A DNA stretch of 64,000 bases from Serratia fonticola (GTDB lineage Bacteria; Pseudomonadota; Gammaproteobacteria; Enterobacterales; Enterobacteriaceae), in the NCBI RefSeq assembly GCF_001006005.1, contig NZ_CP011254.1:2976001-3040000 (forward strand). The letters are read 5' to 3'. Made by a program: the position numbers and the translations under genes. Under the pieces are notes generated by a model, which was not told where the DNA came from, did not search any database, and worked only from the letters and a program-made list of their open reading frames with translations. The first letter of the stretch is position 1; the number at the start of each line of letters is the position of its first letter. Below, in pieces: positions 51,512 to 59,607 of the stretch.

Positions 51512-53611
51512 ATGAGCGAATTAAAGGGTGATAAAAAACGCCCGGTTTCATTATGTACCAGGCACCAGCGTATTTCTGAAAAATATCATATGCCCTCCGT
51601 TATACTGGGGTTATGTGTCTTCGCCGCAGCGGATGCCATTGCTGCCGATGATGCCCCAATACGTAATGAGAATAACGAGCCTGATACCATTATTGTTACC
51701 GGGGAGAAAGTAAGACGTACTATTTACGATACCGGATCCAGTATTGAGGTGTTTGACGATGCGCGGATCGATTCACTGCCCGGTGCAACGCAGGTATCCG
51801 ATTTATTAAAAATGACGGCCAACGTCCTGGATACGGGCATTGGTAACGATATTCCAACCATTCGCGGCATTGATGGCTCAGGGCCCGCCACGGGTGCCAA
51901 CGCCTTCCTCAGCGGTACCCGGCCGCGTATGAACCTCTCGCTTGATGGGCGTTCTTTAACCTACAACGAACTGGCCGTCGGGCCGCAATCCCTGTGGGAT
52001 ATGCAACGGGTCGAAGTCTACCGAGGGCCGCAGAACTACATTCAGGGGCGTAATGCGATTGCCGGTGCGGTGGTTATGAGCAGCAAGGACCCGACGTTTG
52101 ACTGGACCTCGGCGGTCAGGGCCGGGGGCGGAAATCAGGATTCTACCCAGGCTTCTGCCATGTTATCGGGGCCGATTGTTGAGGACCAATTGGCATTTCG
52201 CCTGAGTGCCGACCGCCAGCGGCGGGAGAGTTTTGTCGATCTGATCTCCTACGAACCGGTGGGTAATCCGCGCGAAATCGAAGTGACCAACATCCGTGGG
52301 AAGCTGTTGTTTAACCCGGCCGGGCTACGCGATCTCACCACTAAACTTTCGATAAATCATTATGAAAGCCAGGCTCCGCAGAATGAAGCACTAAGCCCGG
52401 CCAACCACGCCAGCTCCCGTTTTGACCGGCGTCGCCCAGTCGTTGAGACCCAATCCACCAGTGGCATTTGGGATATTGCCTGGGAACCGTCGGAGCAGTT
52501 AAGCGTCCAGAACAAGTTTATTTATACCGATTTTAGTAACCATCGCCGTACCGCAGAAGCGCTACCGTGGGCCGACATTGAAGGGAAAGAGTTCCAAATG
52601 GAGCCGCTGGTGCTTTTCGGCACACCAAACGATCGCTGGCGTGGCCTGGCTGGTGCGCGTTACTTCCATGCGTCGCAGGATGAGTTCGTGAACCTGTTCC
52701 CTGGCGGTAGCCCGTTCAAGGATAAAACAGATACCTACGCTGCTTTTGGCGAATTGACCTGGGCCGTGTTGCCACATATCGATATTACCGCCGCCAGCCG
52801 GGTGGAAAGAGAGCACCGTCAACGTAAGGGCGGCAAGGCGCGCAAGGTCGATTTTGATCAAACCTGGGATGTGTTCCTGCCCAAGCTGGATGTCGCGTGG
52901 AAGCCTTCATCGCGGCAAACCTTTGGTGCCAAGGTGGCTCGCGGCTATAACGGCGGTGGCGCTGGGATGACGTTTTCCGCCCCTTTGATCAACTATACCT
53001 ACGATCCTGAATATGTCTGGAACTATGAGCTGTATAGCCGCCATGGCATTGAAGATCTTAATCTCGAGGTGATCACCAACCTGTTTTATAACGACTATAA
53101 AGACATGCAACTGCCGTATTATCTGGATTCCAATATGAACTCAATGATGATCCGCAATGCAGATAAGGTCGAAACCTATGGCGCTGAACTTGGGGCTATC
53201 TGGAAACCGACGGGGAATTTTGAGCTGAATAGCTCAGTAGGGTTATTAAAAACCAAAATCAAGAAATTCTCCGACAGCAGAATTGATGGCCATGAATTAC
53301 CACGCGCTCCGGCAGTCACCGCCAATATGGGGGCGAAATATAATCTTATGCCAGGGTTGGAGTTAAGCGGTAATGTGACGCTTTCCGATACCTATTATTC
53401 CCAGTACGACAACGATCAACGCGGGAAAATCCCTTCCAGAGTGATTGCCAATATGCAGTTGGCTTACACCTTCAAGCAGGGGCGCGTCAGCGTGTTTGCA
53501 CAAAACCTGTTTGATTCTGATAAACGCGTCATGGTGATGAATAACGACGTTTCTACCGCGGTTATTCAGCGGCCACGCCTGGTGGGTGCCGTCGTCCAAC
53601 TGGATTTCTAA
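51512..53611 (+). CDS. TonB-dependent outer-membrane siderophore receptor
   Basis: A 699-residue receptor. A long basic N-terminal stretch precedes the hydrophobic signal (MPSVILGLCVFAAADAIA), then a TonB-box-like segment DTIIVTG. The plug domain (about 60-170) has VSDLLKMTANVLDTGIG, PTIRGIDG and VEVYRGPQNYIQGRNAIAGA. The barrel ends in the aromatic strand GAVVQLDF. AAGGAGAG precedes the ATG at 51512; ATG at codon 27 lacks a ribosome-binding site. Position and Fur box imply uptake of the siderophore made here. Confidence 0.93.
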   Translation: MSELKGDKKRPVSLCTRHQRISEKYHMPSVILGLCVFAAADAIAADDAPIRNENNEPDTIIVTGEKVRRTIYDTGSSIEVFDDARIDSLPGATQVSDLLKMTANVLDTGIGNDIPTIRGIDGSGPATGANAFLSGTRPRMNLSLDGRSLTYNELAVGPQSLWDMQRVEVYRGPQNYIQGRNAIAGAVVMSSKDPTFDWTSAVRAGGGNQDSTQASAMLSGPIVEDQLAFRLSADRQRRESFVDLISYEPVGNPREIEVTNIRGKLLFNPAGLRDLTTKLSINHYESQAPQNEALSPANHASSRFDRRRPVVETQSTSGIWDIAWEPSEQLSVQNKFIYTDFSNHRRTAEALPWADIEGKEFQMEPLVLFGTPNDRWRGLAGARYFHASQDEFVNLFPGGSPFKDKTDTYAAFGELTWAVLPHIDITAASRVEREHRQRKGGKARKVDFDQTWDVFLPKLDVAWKPSSRQTFGAKVARGYNGGGAGMTFSAPLINYTYDPEYVWNYELYSRHGIEDLNLEVITNLFYNDYKDMQLPYYLDSNMNSMMIRNADKVETYGAELGAIWKPTGNFELNSSVGLLKTKIKKFSDSRIDGHELPRAPAVTANMGAKYNLMPGLELSGNVTLSDTYYSQYDNDQRGKIPSRVIANMQLAYTFKQGRVSVFAQNLFDSDKRVMVMNNDVSTAVIQRPRLVGAVVQLDF

Positions 53612-53663
53612 GGCCATCTATCGCCAATGAAAGGCGCAGCAGGTTTTTGCCTGGGAGGGAAAT

Positions 53664-55892
53664 GTGAACACTAGTTTTAGCGAGTTCAGCGGTGAAGAAG
53701 AAGCCGCCAGCGAGTTTGAGCAGCAGGCCTGGTTCGAACATCAGCAACAGCTACATGGGGAAGGCCAACAGGTGTTGGCCTGGCAGTTAACCGGTGCCGT
53801 GGATTATGGCCGCTTGGTCAACGCACTCGAACAAGCCCAACGGCAGTGGCCAGGTATGAACGCCCGTTACGTTTATGGTGAGCGCGGGCTGATGCGCAGT
53901 GACAATTCATGTTCACCGCCTGCGGTGACCATCCAGACGATCCGCCATCCCCAGGAAGCTATTGACGCCCTGTTAAGCGCCAAAGCGATACCTTTTGACC
54001 TGGAGCAGTCTCCGCCGCTGCGCTTTATGCTGTTTTCCGGTGACAGAGACGGCATTCTGGGGATGGTGGTGCATCGTATTCTGTCAGCATCGCTGGATTG
54101 GCGAGATATACCGCACAAGGTCAGCGCACTGTATCAGCAGCAAGTTCCCCCGCACTTCTCTGAGCCATTCATTATGGAGCTCTTGCCGCAGCCGGATTGT
54201 GCCGCTCGGCAGAGCTCGGTTGAGGTCTTTGCGCAGGCAGTGGCTTCCCCTGTCACACCGGGATCTGATGCGGCGATACGGCAACATATCCTGCAAGCCT
54301 TCCGCGAGGCGCTCGCCGTGCCCACGATGGGGGAACATGACGATTTCTTCGATTTCGGCGGGCACTCGCTGATTGCCACACGCATTATTGGCCGCTTGAA
54401 GAGCCAGCAGCATCTTGAGATCAATATCAACGATCTCTTCAGCTATCCCAGTGCGGCTCAACTGGCGCGCTATGCCTACATCGCTAATAACGTGGCCGCT
54501 TCGCCGGGTAAGCAAGCGGAGAGTTTGGCATCGCTAAGCCCGCAGGCTCCTTTATCGCTGGCGCAACAGTCATTGTGGAAAATCTATCAGGCGCTAGGCT
54601 GCGGCGAAGCCTTCAATATTCCCTTTGCGCTGCGCTTTCTCGACCCGATTGATGAAGGGCTGTTCTTCCAGGCTTTCCAGGATATTTTGCTGCGTCATCC
54701 GGCTCTGCGCACCCTGTTTGTCGACATTTCCGGCGAGGTTTTTCAGCAGATCGTTCCGCCGGAGATGCTCTCTCAGTACGAATGGTTCTGGCATTCGCAG
54801 TCTCAGGATATGCCGCTGGAACAGGCGCTACAGCGCGCAGCCAGCCACCACTTTGAGCTCGATGATGAGTTACCGGTACGCATCACCTTCCTGCGGGATG
54901 AGGAAAATGGCCAACAGGTGGTTTCGCTACTGTTCCACCATATTGTGCTGGACGAGTGGTCGGTGAATATCCTGATGGATGAATTGGCCCAGGCGATGGC
55001 AAGCCGTTCCGCCGGATCGGCACCGGAGTGTCAGCAGACACCCCCGCCGTTCCACGCGTTCGCAATCCAACAGCAACAGGCCGGGGTTAACGATCGACAT
55101 CTGCGGTTCTGGCTGGAACGTTTGCACCCAGCGCCGTCTTCGGCGTCGATTTTCGCCAGCGAAGTGCAACAGGCCGATGCGGCTTCTCACTCTGGCAACT
55201 GGGTTGAGTTCAAGCTGGAGCAGGCTGTTTCCACTGGGCTTTACCGCCTGGCGAAACAGCAGGGCGCCTCACTGTTTAACGTGGTATACAGCGGAATTGC
55301 TGCGGCGCTCCATCTGCTGGGTGGTGCGAAAGATCTGGTCATTGGCACCTCGGCCTCTGGGCGTAACGACGCGCAATTTTTCGATACCATCGGTTACTTC
55401 ACCACCGTTGTCGCCCATCGGATCGGTTTTACTGATGACACCACGCTGAACGCGCTGATCGATGACGTGAAACGGCAGATAAATGATTCACTGCCTTTTA
55501 GCGACATCCCGATCGATCTGGTCGAAGAGGGGCTGTTTGGCGATCGCGCGTCACACGACAGCCATATGTTTGAGGTCTTCATTCAGCTTCATGCCAAAAA
55601 TAAGCTTAACGGGGCGTTTAGCTTGGCCGATGGTCAGCAGATCCGCTTTCGCCAGATCGATCCCGAGAAAACGGAATCGGTGCTGGGGTTGCAGTTTGAG
55701 GTGATGGAAGAGCAAATCGACGGTGAGCCTTCGGTGCGCGTCATGCTGAGCTATCGCACCGATCGCTATTCATGCGAGCAGGTACAGCAGATCGTCCAAA
55801 CAACACGTCAGGTGTTTGCCGTTATGGCCGATTCCGTTGGTCAACCGGCGCTACGGCTTGATGCATTACGCCATAAAAGGAGTGTGTTATGA
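53664..55892 (+). CDS. NRPS with decayed C domain, carrier domain and C domain (VibF-like C-terminal half)
   Basis: A 742-residue synthetase. Residues 1-190 are the remnant of a condensation domain: the motif region reads VVHRILSASLDW, so the second His and the Asp are lost, and the second half is missing. An intact carrier domain follows, with Ser235 in DDFFDFGGHSLIATRI. Residues 290-725 form a full C domain with catalytic His426 and Asp430 in FHHIVLDEWS. VibF has the order Cy-Cy-A-C-PCP-C, and its first C domain is known to be dispensable; this protein equals the second half. It starts with GTG at 53664 after GGGAGGG and overlaps the next gene (ATGA). Confidence 0.9.
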   Translation: MNTSFSEFSGEEEAASEFEQQAWFEHQQQLHGEGQQVLAWQLTGAVDYGRLVNALEQAQRQWPGMNARYVYGERGLMRSDNSCSPPAVTIQTIRHPQEAIDALLSAKAIPFDLEQSPPLRFMLFSGDRDGILGMVVHRILSASLDWRDIPHKVSALYQQQVPPHFSEPFIMELLPQPDCAARQSSVEVFAQAVASPVTPGSDAAIRQHILQAFREALAVPTMGEHDDFFDFGGHSLIATRIIGRLKSQQHLEININDLFSYPSAAQLARYAYIANNVAASPGKQAESLASLSPQAPLSLAQQSLWKIYQALGCGEAFNIPFALRFLDPIDEGLFFQAFQDILLRHPALRTLFVDISGEVFQQIVPPEMLSQYEWFWHSQSQDMPLEQALQRAASHHFELDDELPVRITFLRDEENGQQVVSLLFHHIVLDEWSVNILMDELAQAMASRSAGSAPECQQTPPPFHAFAIQQQQAGVNDRHLRFWLERLHPAPSSASIFASEVQQADAASHSGNWVEFKLEQAVSTGLYRLAKQQGASLFNVVYSGIAAALHLLGGAKDLVIGTSASGRNDAQFFDTIGYFTTVVAHRIGFTDDTTLNALIDDVKRQINDSLPFSDIPIDLVEEGLFGDRASHDSHMFEVFIQLHAKNKLNGAFSLADGQQIRFRQIDPEKTESVLGLQFEVMEEQIDGEPSVRVMLSYRTDRYSCEQVQQIVQTTRQVFAVMADSVGQPALRLDALRHKRSVL

Positions 55893-57028
55893 AGCAGGAG
55901 CCGTTGACCGATATTCAGCGCATCTATCCGGCCAAAACCTTGGTAGAGCTGGTTTACAGCGCCTCACAGCAGGCGCTGTTTGTCAGCTCTCCCGATTGGG
56001 AGGATGAGGGGCAATCCCGTGTACTGCGGATAAATCCGCAAACCCTGGCCGTTGAGGAGGAGATATCGTTACAGGTCAAAGGGTTTGGCGTGGCGCTGGA
56101 CGATCACCGTGGGCATCTTTATCTCTCACAGGGATTTAACGGCACCGTCGCCGTAGTGGATATTGCCGCCAATCGGCCGATCGCCACCATTGCGCTGATG
56201 CAGGAGATTGCTTTCAAGCAACTGTACCAACGGGAGGGGATTGTCGGCGAGCGTCAGGCTTTTTTATTACGGGAATTGGAGCGCTTTGGCGTGAGCGAAG
56301 GCTTCCCATGGAAGCTGCGGGAGCTGGTTTTCGATCCCCGTAGTGAGCGTCTGTTCTTGCCGGGGCTGGGGCTGGGTATCGATAGCGTGCTGTTTGTGGT
56401 GGATACCCGCAAGCGTCAGCTAGAGAAGATTATTCACGGTTTCGGTTATAACGTGGTGGGGATCACGCTGGATGAAGCGGGGCGCCGCGTCTTCGTATCT
56501 AACATGCAGGGCCAACTGTTTGTGGTGGATCCAGACAGCTTGGCGGTTGTTTCCCAATGGGAGATCGAAGTCGATCAGCTGCTTAATATGGTCTATGACC
56601 CACAGCAAAACCGGATCTTCGGTGTCGATCAGGGCATTGACCGCAGTGATTGGCGTAACAATCATCTGGAACGTGAATATGTTGCCCGTAGCGCGGGCCA
56701 TCAGGTCTTCGCTCTGAACGCCGACAATGGCGACGTTATTGCACGTATGGCAACGGATGAAGTGCCGATCGGCCTGGCATGGGATAGCGAGCGGCAAAGG
56801 CTGTACGTCGCCAATCGCAAAGGAATTCGCGTGGATATTGGCGAAGGCACGCTAACGGTATTTGATACAGCCCGCTATTGCCTGCTGCAGACCATACCTA
56901 TGGCTCCGCATCCCAACAGCCTGGCGTTTGGTGAGGATAAGCAGTGCCTGTTTATCACCGTCAAAAATGATGAAACCATGATTAAGGTCGGGCTGCCGGA
57001 ATGCGTTGCCCGTATGCAATTGCGGTAG
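55889..57028 (+). CDS. YncE-like beta-propeller protein, cytoplasmic
   Basis: A 379-residue protein of repeated blades with the YncE/YVTN pattern: LRINPQTLAVEEEISLQVKG, VAVVDIAANRPIATI, LFVVDPDSLAVVSQWE and LTVFDTARYCLLQTIPMAPH. Seven blades are likely. Unlike E. coli YncE it has no signal peptide, so it should stay in the cytoplasm. E. coli yncE is iron-regulated and lies beside a TonB-receptor gene, but its role is unclear. Here the start overlaps the NRPS stop, so it belongs to the siderophore operon. It may bind the siderophore or an intermediate; no catalytic residues are evident. Confidence 0.75.
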   Translation: MKQEPLTDIQRIYPAKTLVELVYSASQQALFVSSPDWEDEGQSRVLRINPQTLAVEEEISLQVKGFGVALDDHRGHLYLSQGFNGTVAVVDIAANRPIATIALMQEIAFKQLYQREGIVGERQAFLLRELERFGVSEGFPWKLRELVFDPRSERLFLPGLGLGIDSVLFVVDTRKRQLEKIIHGFGYNVVGITLDEAGRRVFVSNMQGQLFVVDPDSLAVVSQWEIEVDQLLNMVYDPQQNRIFGVDQGIDRSDWRNNHLEREYVARSAGHQVFALNADNGDVIARMATDEVPIGLAWDSERQRLYVANRKGIRVDIGEGTLTVFDTARYCLLQTIPMAPHPNSLAFGEDKQCLFITVKNDETMIKVGLPECVARMQLR

Positions 57029-57064
57029 TGGCCGCAGGTGAAGGAATAAGGGAGGTGAAGTCAA

Positions 57065-57838
57065 TTGCCAAGGCTTAAGCTGCATGGATTCAATAATCTG
57101 ACCAAGAGTCTGAGTTTTTGTATCTACGATATTTGTTACGCCGAGACGGTAGCTGAGCGCGACGGCTATATCGCCTATATAGACGAGCAATATAATGCCA
57201 ACCGTCTGGCCGAGATCCTGGTTGAAACCTGTTCGCTGATTGGGGCCAACGTGCTGAGCGTTTCCCGCCAGGACTATGAGCCTCAAGGTGCCAGCGTGAC
57301 TATTCTCGCCAGTGAGGAGCCGATAAGCCCAAATGGCGTCAAACCTCTCCAGCCAGAGTCCGTCGTGGCGCATTTGGACAAAAGTCATATCTGCGTTCAT
57401 ACCTACCCGGAAAGTCACCCTGGGTGTGGGGTTTGCACCTTTCGTGCCGATATCGACGTCTCGACCTGCGGGGTGATTTCACCGCTGAAAGCCCTCAACT
57501 ACCTGATCCAGCAGTTGGAGTCAGATATTGTGACGGTCGATTACCTGGTCAGAGGTTTTACCCGGGATGTGCATGGGGTGAAGCATTACATCGATCATGA
57601 GATCAATTCGATCCAAAACTTCATTTCGCCAGAGATAAAGTCGCTATACCAGATGGTGGATGTAAACGTTTATCAGGAAAATATCTTCCATACCAAGATG
57701 TTGCTAAAAGCGTTCGATTTGCATGATTACCTGTTCAGCACCAGGTTACACACCCTCAGCGAGGCCCGGCAACTGGAGATCAGCAAGCTGTTGTGTAAAG
57801 AGATGCAGGAGATTTGCTCTGGACGAAATATGCCGTAG
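57065..57838 (+). CDS. speD: S-adenosylmethionine decarboxylase, SpeD type
   Basis: A 257-residue proenzyme close to E. coli SpeD (264 residues) from [19 protein letters not shown] onward. It self-cleaves at Lys106-Ser107 ([18 protein letters not shown]), Ser107 becoming the pyruvoyl cofactor. The product, decarboxylated SAM, donates the aminopropyl group for spermidine or norspermidine. Translation starts at TTG (57065) after a strong GGGAGGTGA. The usual partner speE is not adjacent. Its place as last gene of the siderophore operon suggests a second, dedicated copy supplying a polyamine backbone; whether another speD exists lies outside the window. Confidence 0.93.
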   Translation: MPRLKLHGFNNLTKSLSFCIYDICYAETVAERDGYIAYIDEQYNANRLAEILVETCSLIGANVLSVSRQDYEPQGASVTILASEEPISPNGVKPLQPESVVAHLDKSHICVHTYPESHPGCGVCTFRADIDVSTCGVISPLKALNYLIQQLESDIVTVDYLVRGFTRDVHGVKHYIDHEINSIQNFISPEIKSLYQMVDVNVYQENIFHTKMLLKAFDLHDYLFSTRLHTLSEARQLEISKLLCKEMQEICSGRNMP

Positions 57839-57844
57839 GTGGGG

Positions 57845-57880
57845 TGATGCCTGCTACCGGACAAGCGCAGGCATCAATTT
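57845..57880 (+). terminator. Terminator of the siderophore operon
   Basis: TGATGCCTGC and GCAGGCATCA form a perfect ten-base stem with a 12-base loop, followed by ATTT. Confidence 0.7.
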
Positions 57881-57899
57881 GCTCGGAGCACTGAAGAAA

Positions 57900-58442
57900 T
57901 CAGTCATAGCTGATATTAAACAGTACCGCACTCTTCACTTTTCCGGGGGTTACGCGCCCGGTTGCATAATACTCGTAGCCGATATCACATTGGCTGTGGT
58001 TATCGACAATAACGGCACAGCCAACGCGTGGGGCAGTGCGTAAATCCAGCGGCTTGTCATTCATCAGAAGCCGGATTTCGACGTTTTCGGCCTCGCCGAT
58101 CAGCGTATTGACCAGGTTGCCGGTATCCGCATTGACCGTCGGCCCATTTCCCAGCGTAATATAGGGCGTGTAACCGTTGGTACAATGTACCCCGCCGATA
58201 TGGATGCTGCCTAGCGAACGGCCATGAGTCATACCGGCTGTGCGTAGGCTCCCCACAGAGACCTGCGGCATCATCCAGTCGTAGTCCTTGTGTTCTTGCC
58301 CCTCGACGCTGTCAAAATAACAGGTCGCGAGCTTAATGGAGCCAGTGACGTTCAGTATGCCAGTCGAGGCGGCTGCAACGCTGTTACCGCAGCAAATCAG
58401 CACCAGCAGAGACAGTATTCTCTGCGTATTCGTTATCTTCAT
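57900..58442 (-). CDS. Minor fimbrial subunit
   Basis: A 180-residue pilin-domain protein with a signal peptide (MKITNTQRILSLLVLICC to about residue 25). The fimbrial fold shows in ILNVTGSIKLATCYFD, the later cysteine in HCTNGY and the hydrophobic C terminus VKSAVLFNISYD that fits the chaperone cleft. Two extra cysteines (VGCAVIVDNHSQC) may form a second disulfide. As last gene of the chaperone-usher operon it is probably an adaptor or terminating subunit. Confidence 0.8.
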   Translation of the reverse strand: MKITNTQRILSLLVLICCGNSVAAASTGILNVTGSIKLATCYFDSVEGQEHKDYDWMMPQVSVGSLRTAGMTHGRSLGSIHIGGVHCTNGYTPYITLGNGPTVNADTGNLVNTLIGEAENVEIRLLMNDKPLDLRTAPRVGCAVIVDNHSQCDIGYEYYATGRVTPGKVKSAVLFNISYD

Positions 58443-58455
58443 TCTCCACTCCCGG

Positions 58456-59607
58456 TTATTGGTAAGTGATCATAAACTCTATTTGGGCATCAGCCCTGCC
58501 CGCCCGGATAGGGGTTGAGGTTTGAACATAAGTCGCCTTGACGCCCAGGCTGTAATCGCTGCCGCGGTCTTCAAGGAAGGTAATGTAATTTGCCAGATTG
58601 ATGCTCTGGTTGAATTTGGCCCATTGGTAGTTGCCGTTTTCCTGCCTGAAACTCAGTTGGACACCTACCCCTGAGGCTGCGTCACCGGCGGTGGTATTCA
58701 GTTTCGAGATCCCGCGTTCGGCATCAATAAATCCGTTACGCGGTGTCAGCTTGAGGCTGATAACGTTGGGCTTGAACACGCCGTAAGAGGTTGAACCGTA
58801 GAAGGCAGGGCAACCCGACAGAACAATCTGGGCCTCGGCGCTGCCTGCCGTGCTGCCGATACCGTTGAACTCATCAGGATAGTGCTCCCCGAGCGGCAGG
58901 TAATAATTGTTGCCAACGTTACAGGTCGCCGGGATCGCCGTCAGGTTGCCCACTATCCTCGCTTGTTGATAGACAAAACTTTCACCATTGCCGTCGAATG
59001 AGGTTTTGAACCTGGGGAGATCGCTACTGCTAATAGTTCCGCTGCCGATGTTGGCGGCGATTTTAATCATTGCAATATTAAAACTGACTGCGGCATCGTC
59101 CTGACCGGTAAAGTTGAAAACGCTTTCGCTGCTGGGTGAAAAGAAGGCAGTAAGCCTACCTGGGAGCTGTAGATGGGAGCCGCTGTTACCATCGGGGGTA
59201 CCTTGCCACAGGGCTACCCCGACGCCAGAAATATTGGTATTGAACACGGTGGGAAACGTCGCGTCACGGTAACTGGATTGGCCATGGGGGGCGCTGATTA
59301 CGGCGTTAACCAGATCATAAACCCCCGCACGGCACAGCAGACTGGCACCGTTGCCATTGGTCTGGATACGTTGGGAATAGATGACACTGCCGATGGGAAG
59401 GTCCTCTCCCACGGTAACATAGCCGCCGATGGTCAATCGGGTATCAAGCGGAGCTTTGACTGCGGAGGAGCTATCCCAATCACAACCCGCACTTGCTGCG
59501 AGCGCATTCTGCGCATACAGGCCGCCGCAGAGCATCAGTGATATCGCCGTTGCTGAGGCGAATAGTCTTTTCATGTCGTTTCTCATTGAGTGTGGGCACT
59601 TCGTCAT
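58456..59607 (-). CDS. Fimbrial tip adhesin candidate
   Basis: A 383-residue exported protein about twice the size of a pilin, suiting a lectin domain (about 45-240) followed by a C-terminal pilin domain (about 245-383, ATCNVGNNYYLPLG ... DAQIEFMITYQ). I chose the ATG at 59607: AAGGAG lies seven bases before it and it overlaps the usher stop (ATGA). The signal peptide would then be residues about 12-44. ATG at 59574 (MKRLFASATAIS) gives a more usual signal peptide but lacks a ribosome-binding site. The receptor bound is unknown. Confidence 0.75.
   Translation of the reverse strand: MTKCPHSMRNDMKRLFASATAISLMLCGGLYAQNALAASAGCDWDSSSAVKAPLDTRLTIGGYVTVGEDLPIGSVIYSQRIQTNGNGASLLCRAGVYDLVNAVISAPHGQSSYRDATFPTVFNTNISGVGVALWQGTPDGNSGSHLQLPGRLTAFFSPSSESVFNFTGQDDAAVSFNIAMIKIAANIGSGTISSSDLPRFKTSFDGNGESFVYQQARIVGNLTAIPATCNVGNNYYLPLGEHYPDEFNGIGSTAGSAEAQIVLSGCPAFYGSTSYGVFKPNVISLKLTPRNGFIDAERGISKLNTTAGDAASGVGVQLSFRQENGNYQWAKFNQSINLANYITFLEDRGSDYSLGVKATYVQTSTPIRAGRADAQIEFMITYQ

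Noticed and set aside
42374-57838. Assignment of the siderophore locus as the enterobactin cluster
   Set aside because: There is no EntF-like C-A-PCP-TE protein or thioesterase, and the Cy domains, polyamine decarboxylase and free C domain fit vibriobactin-type assembly instead.
57723-58043. Plus-strand ORF of 106 codons across the end of speD and the minor fimbrial gene
   Set aside because: It overlaps two conserved genes and the terminator between them.
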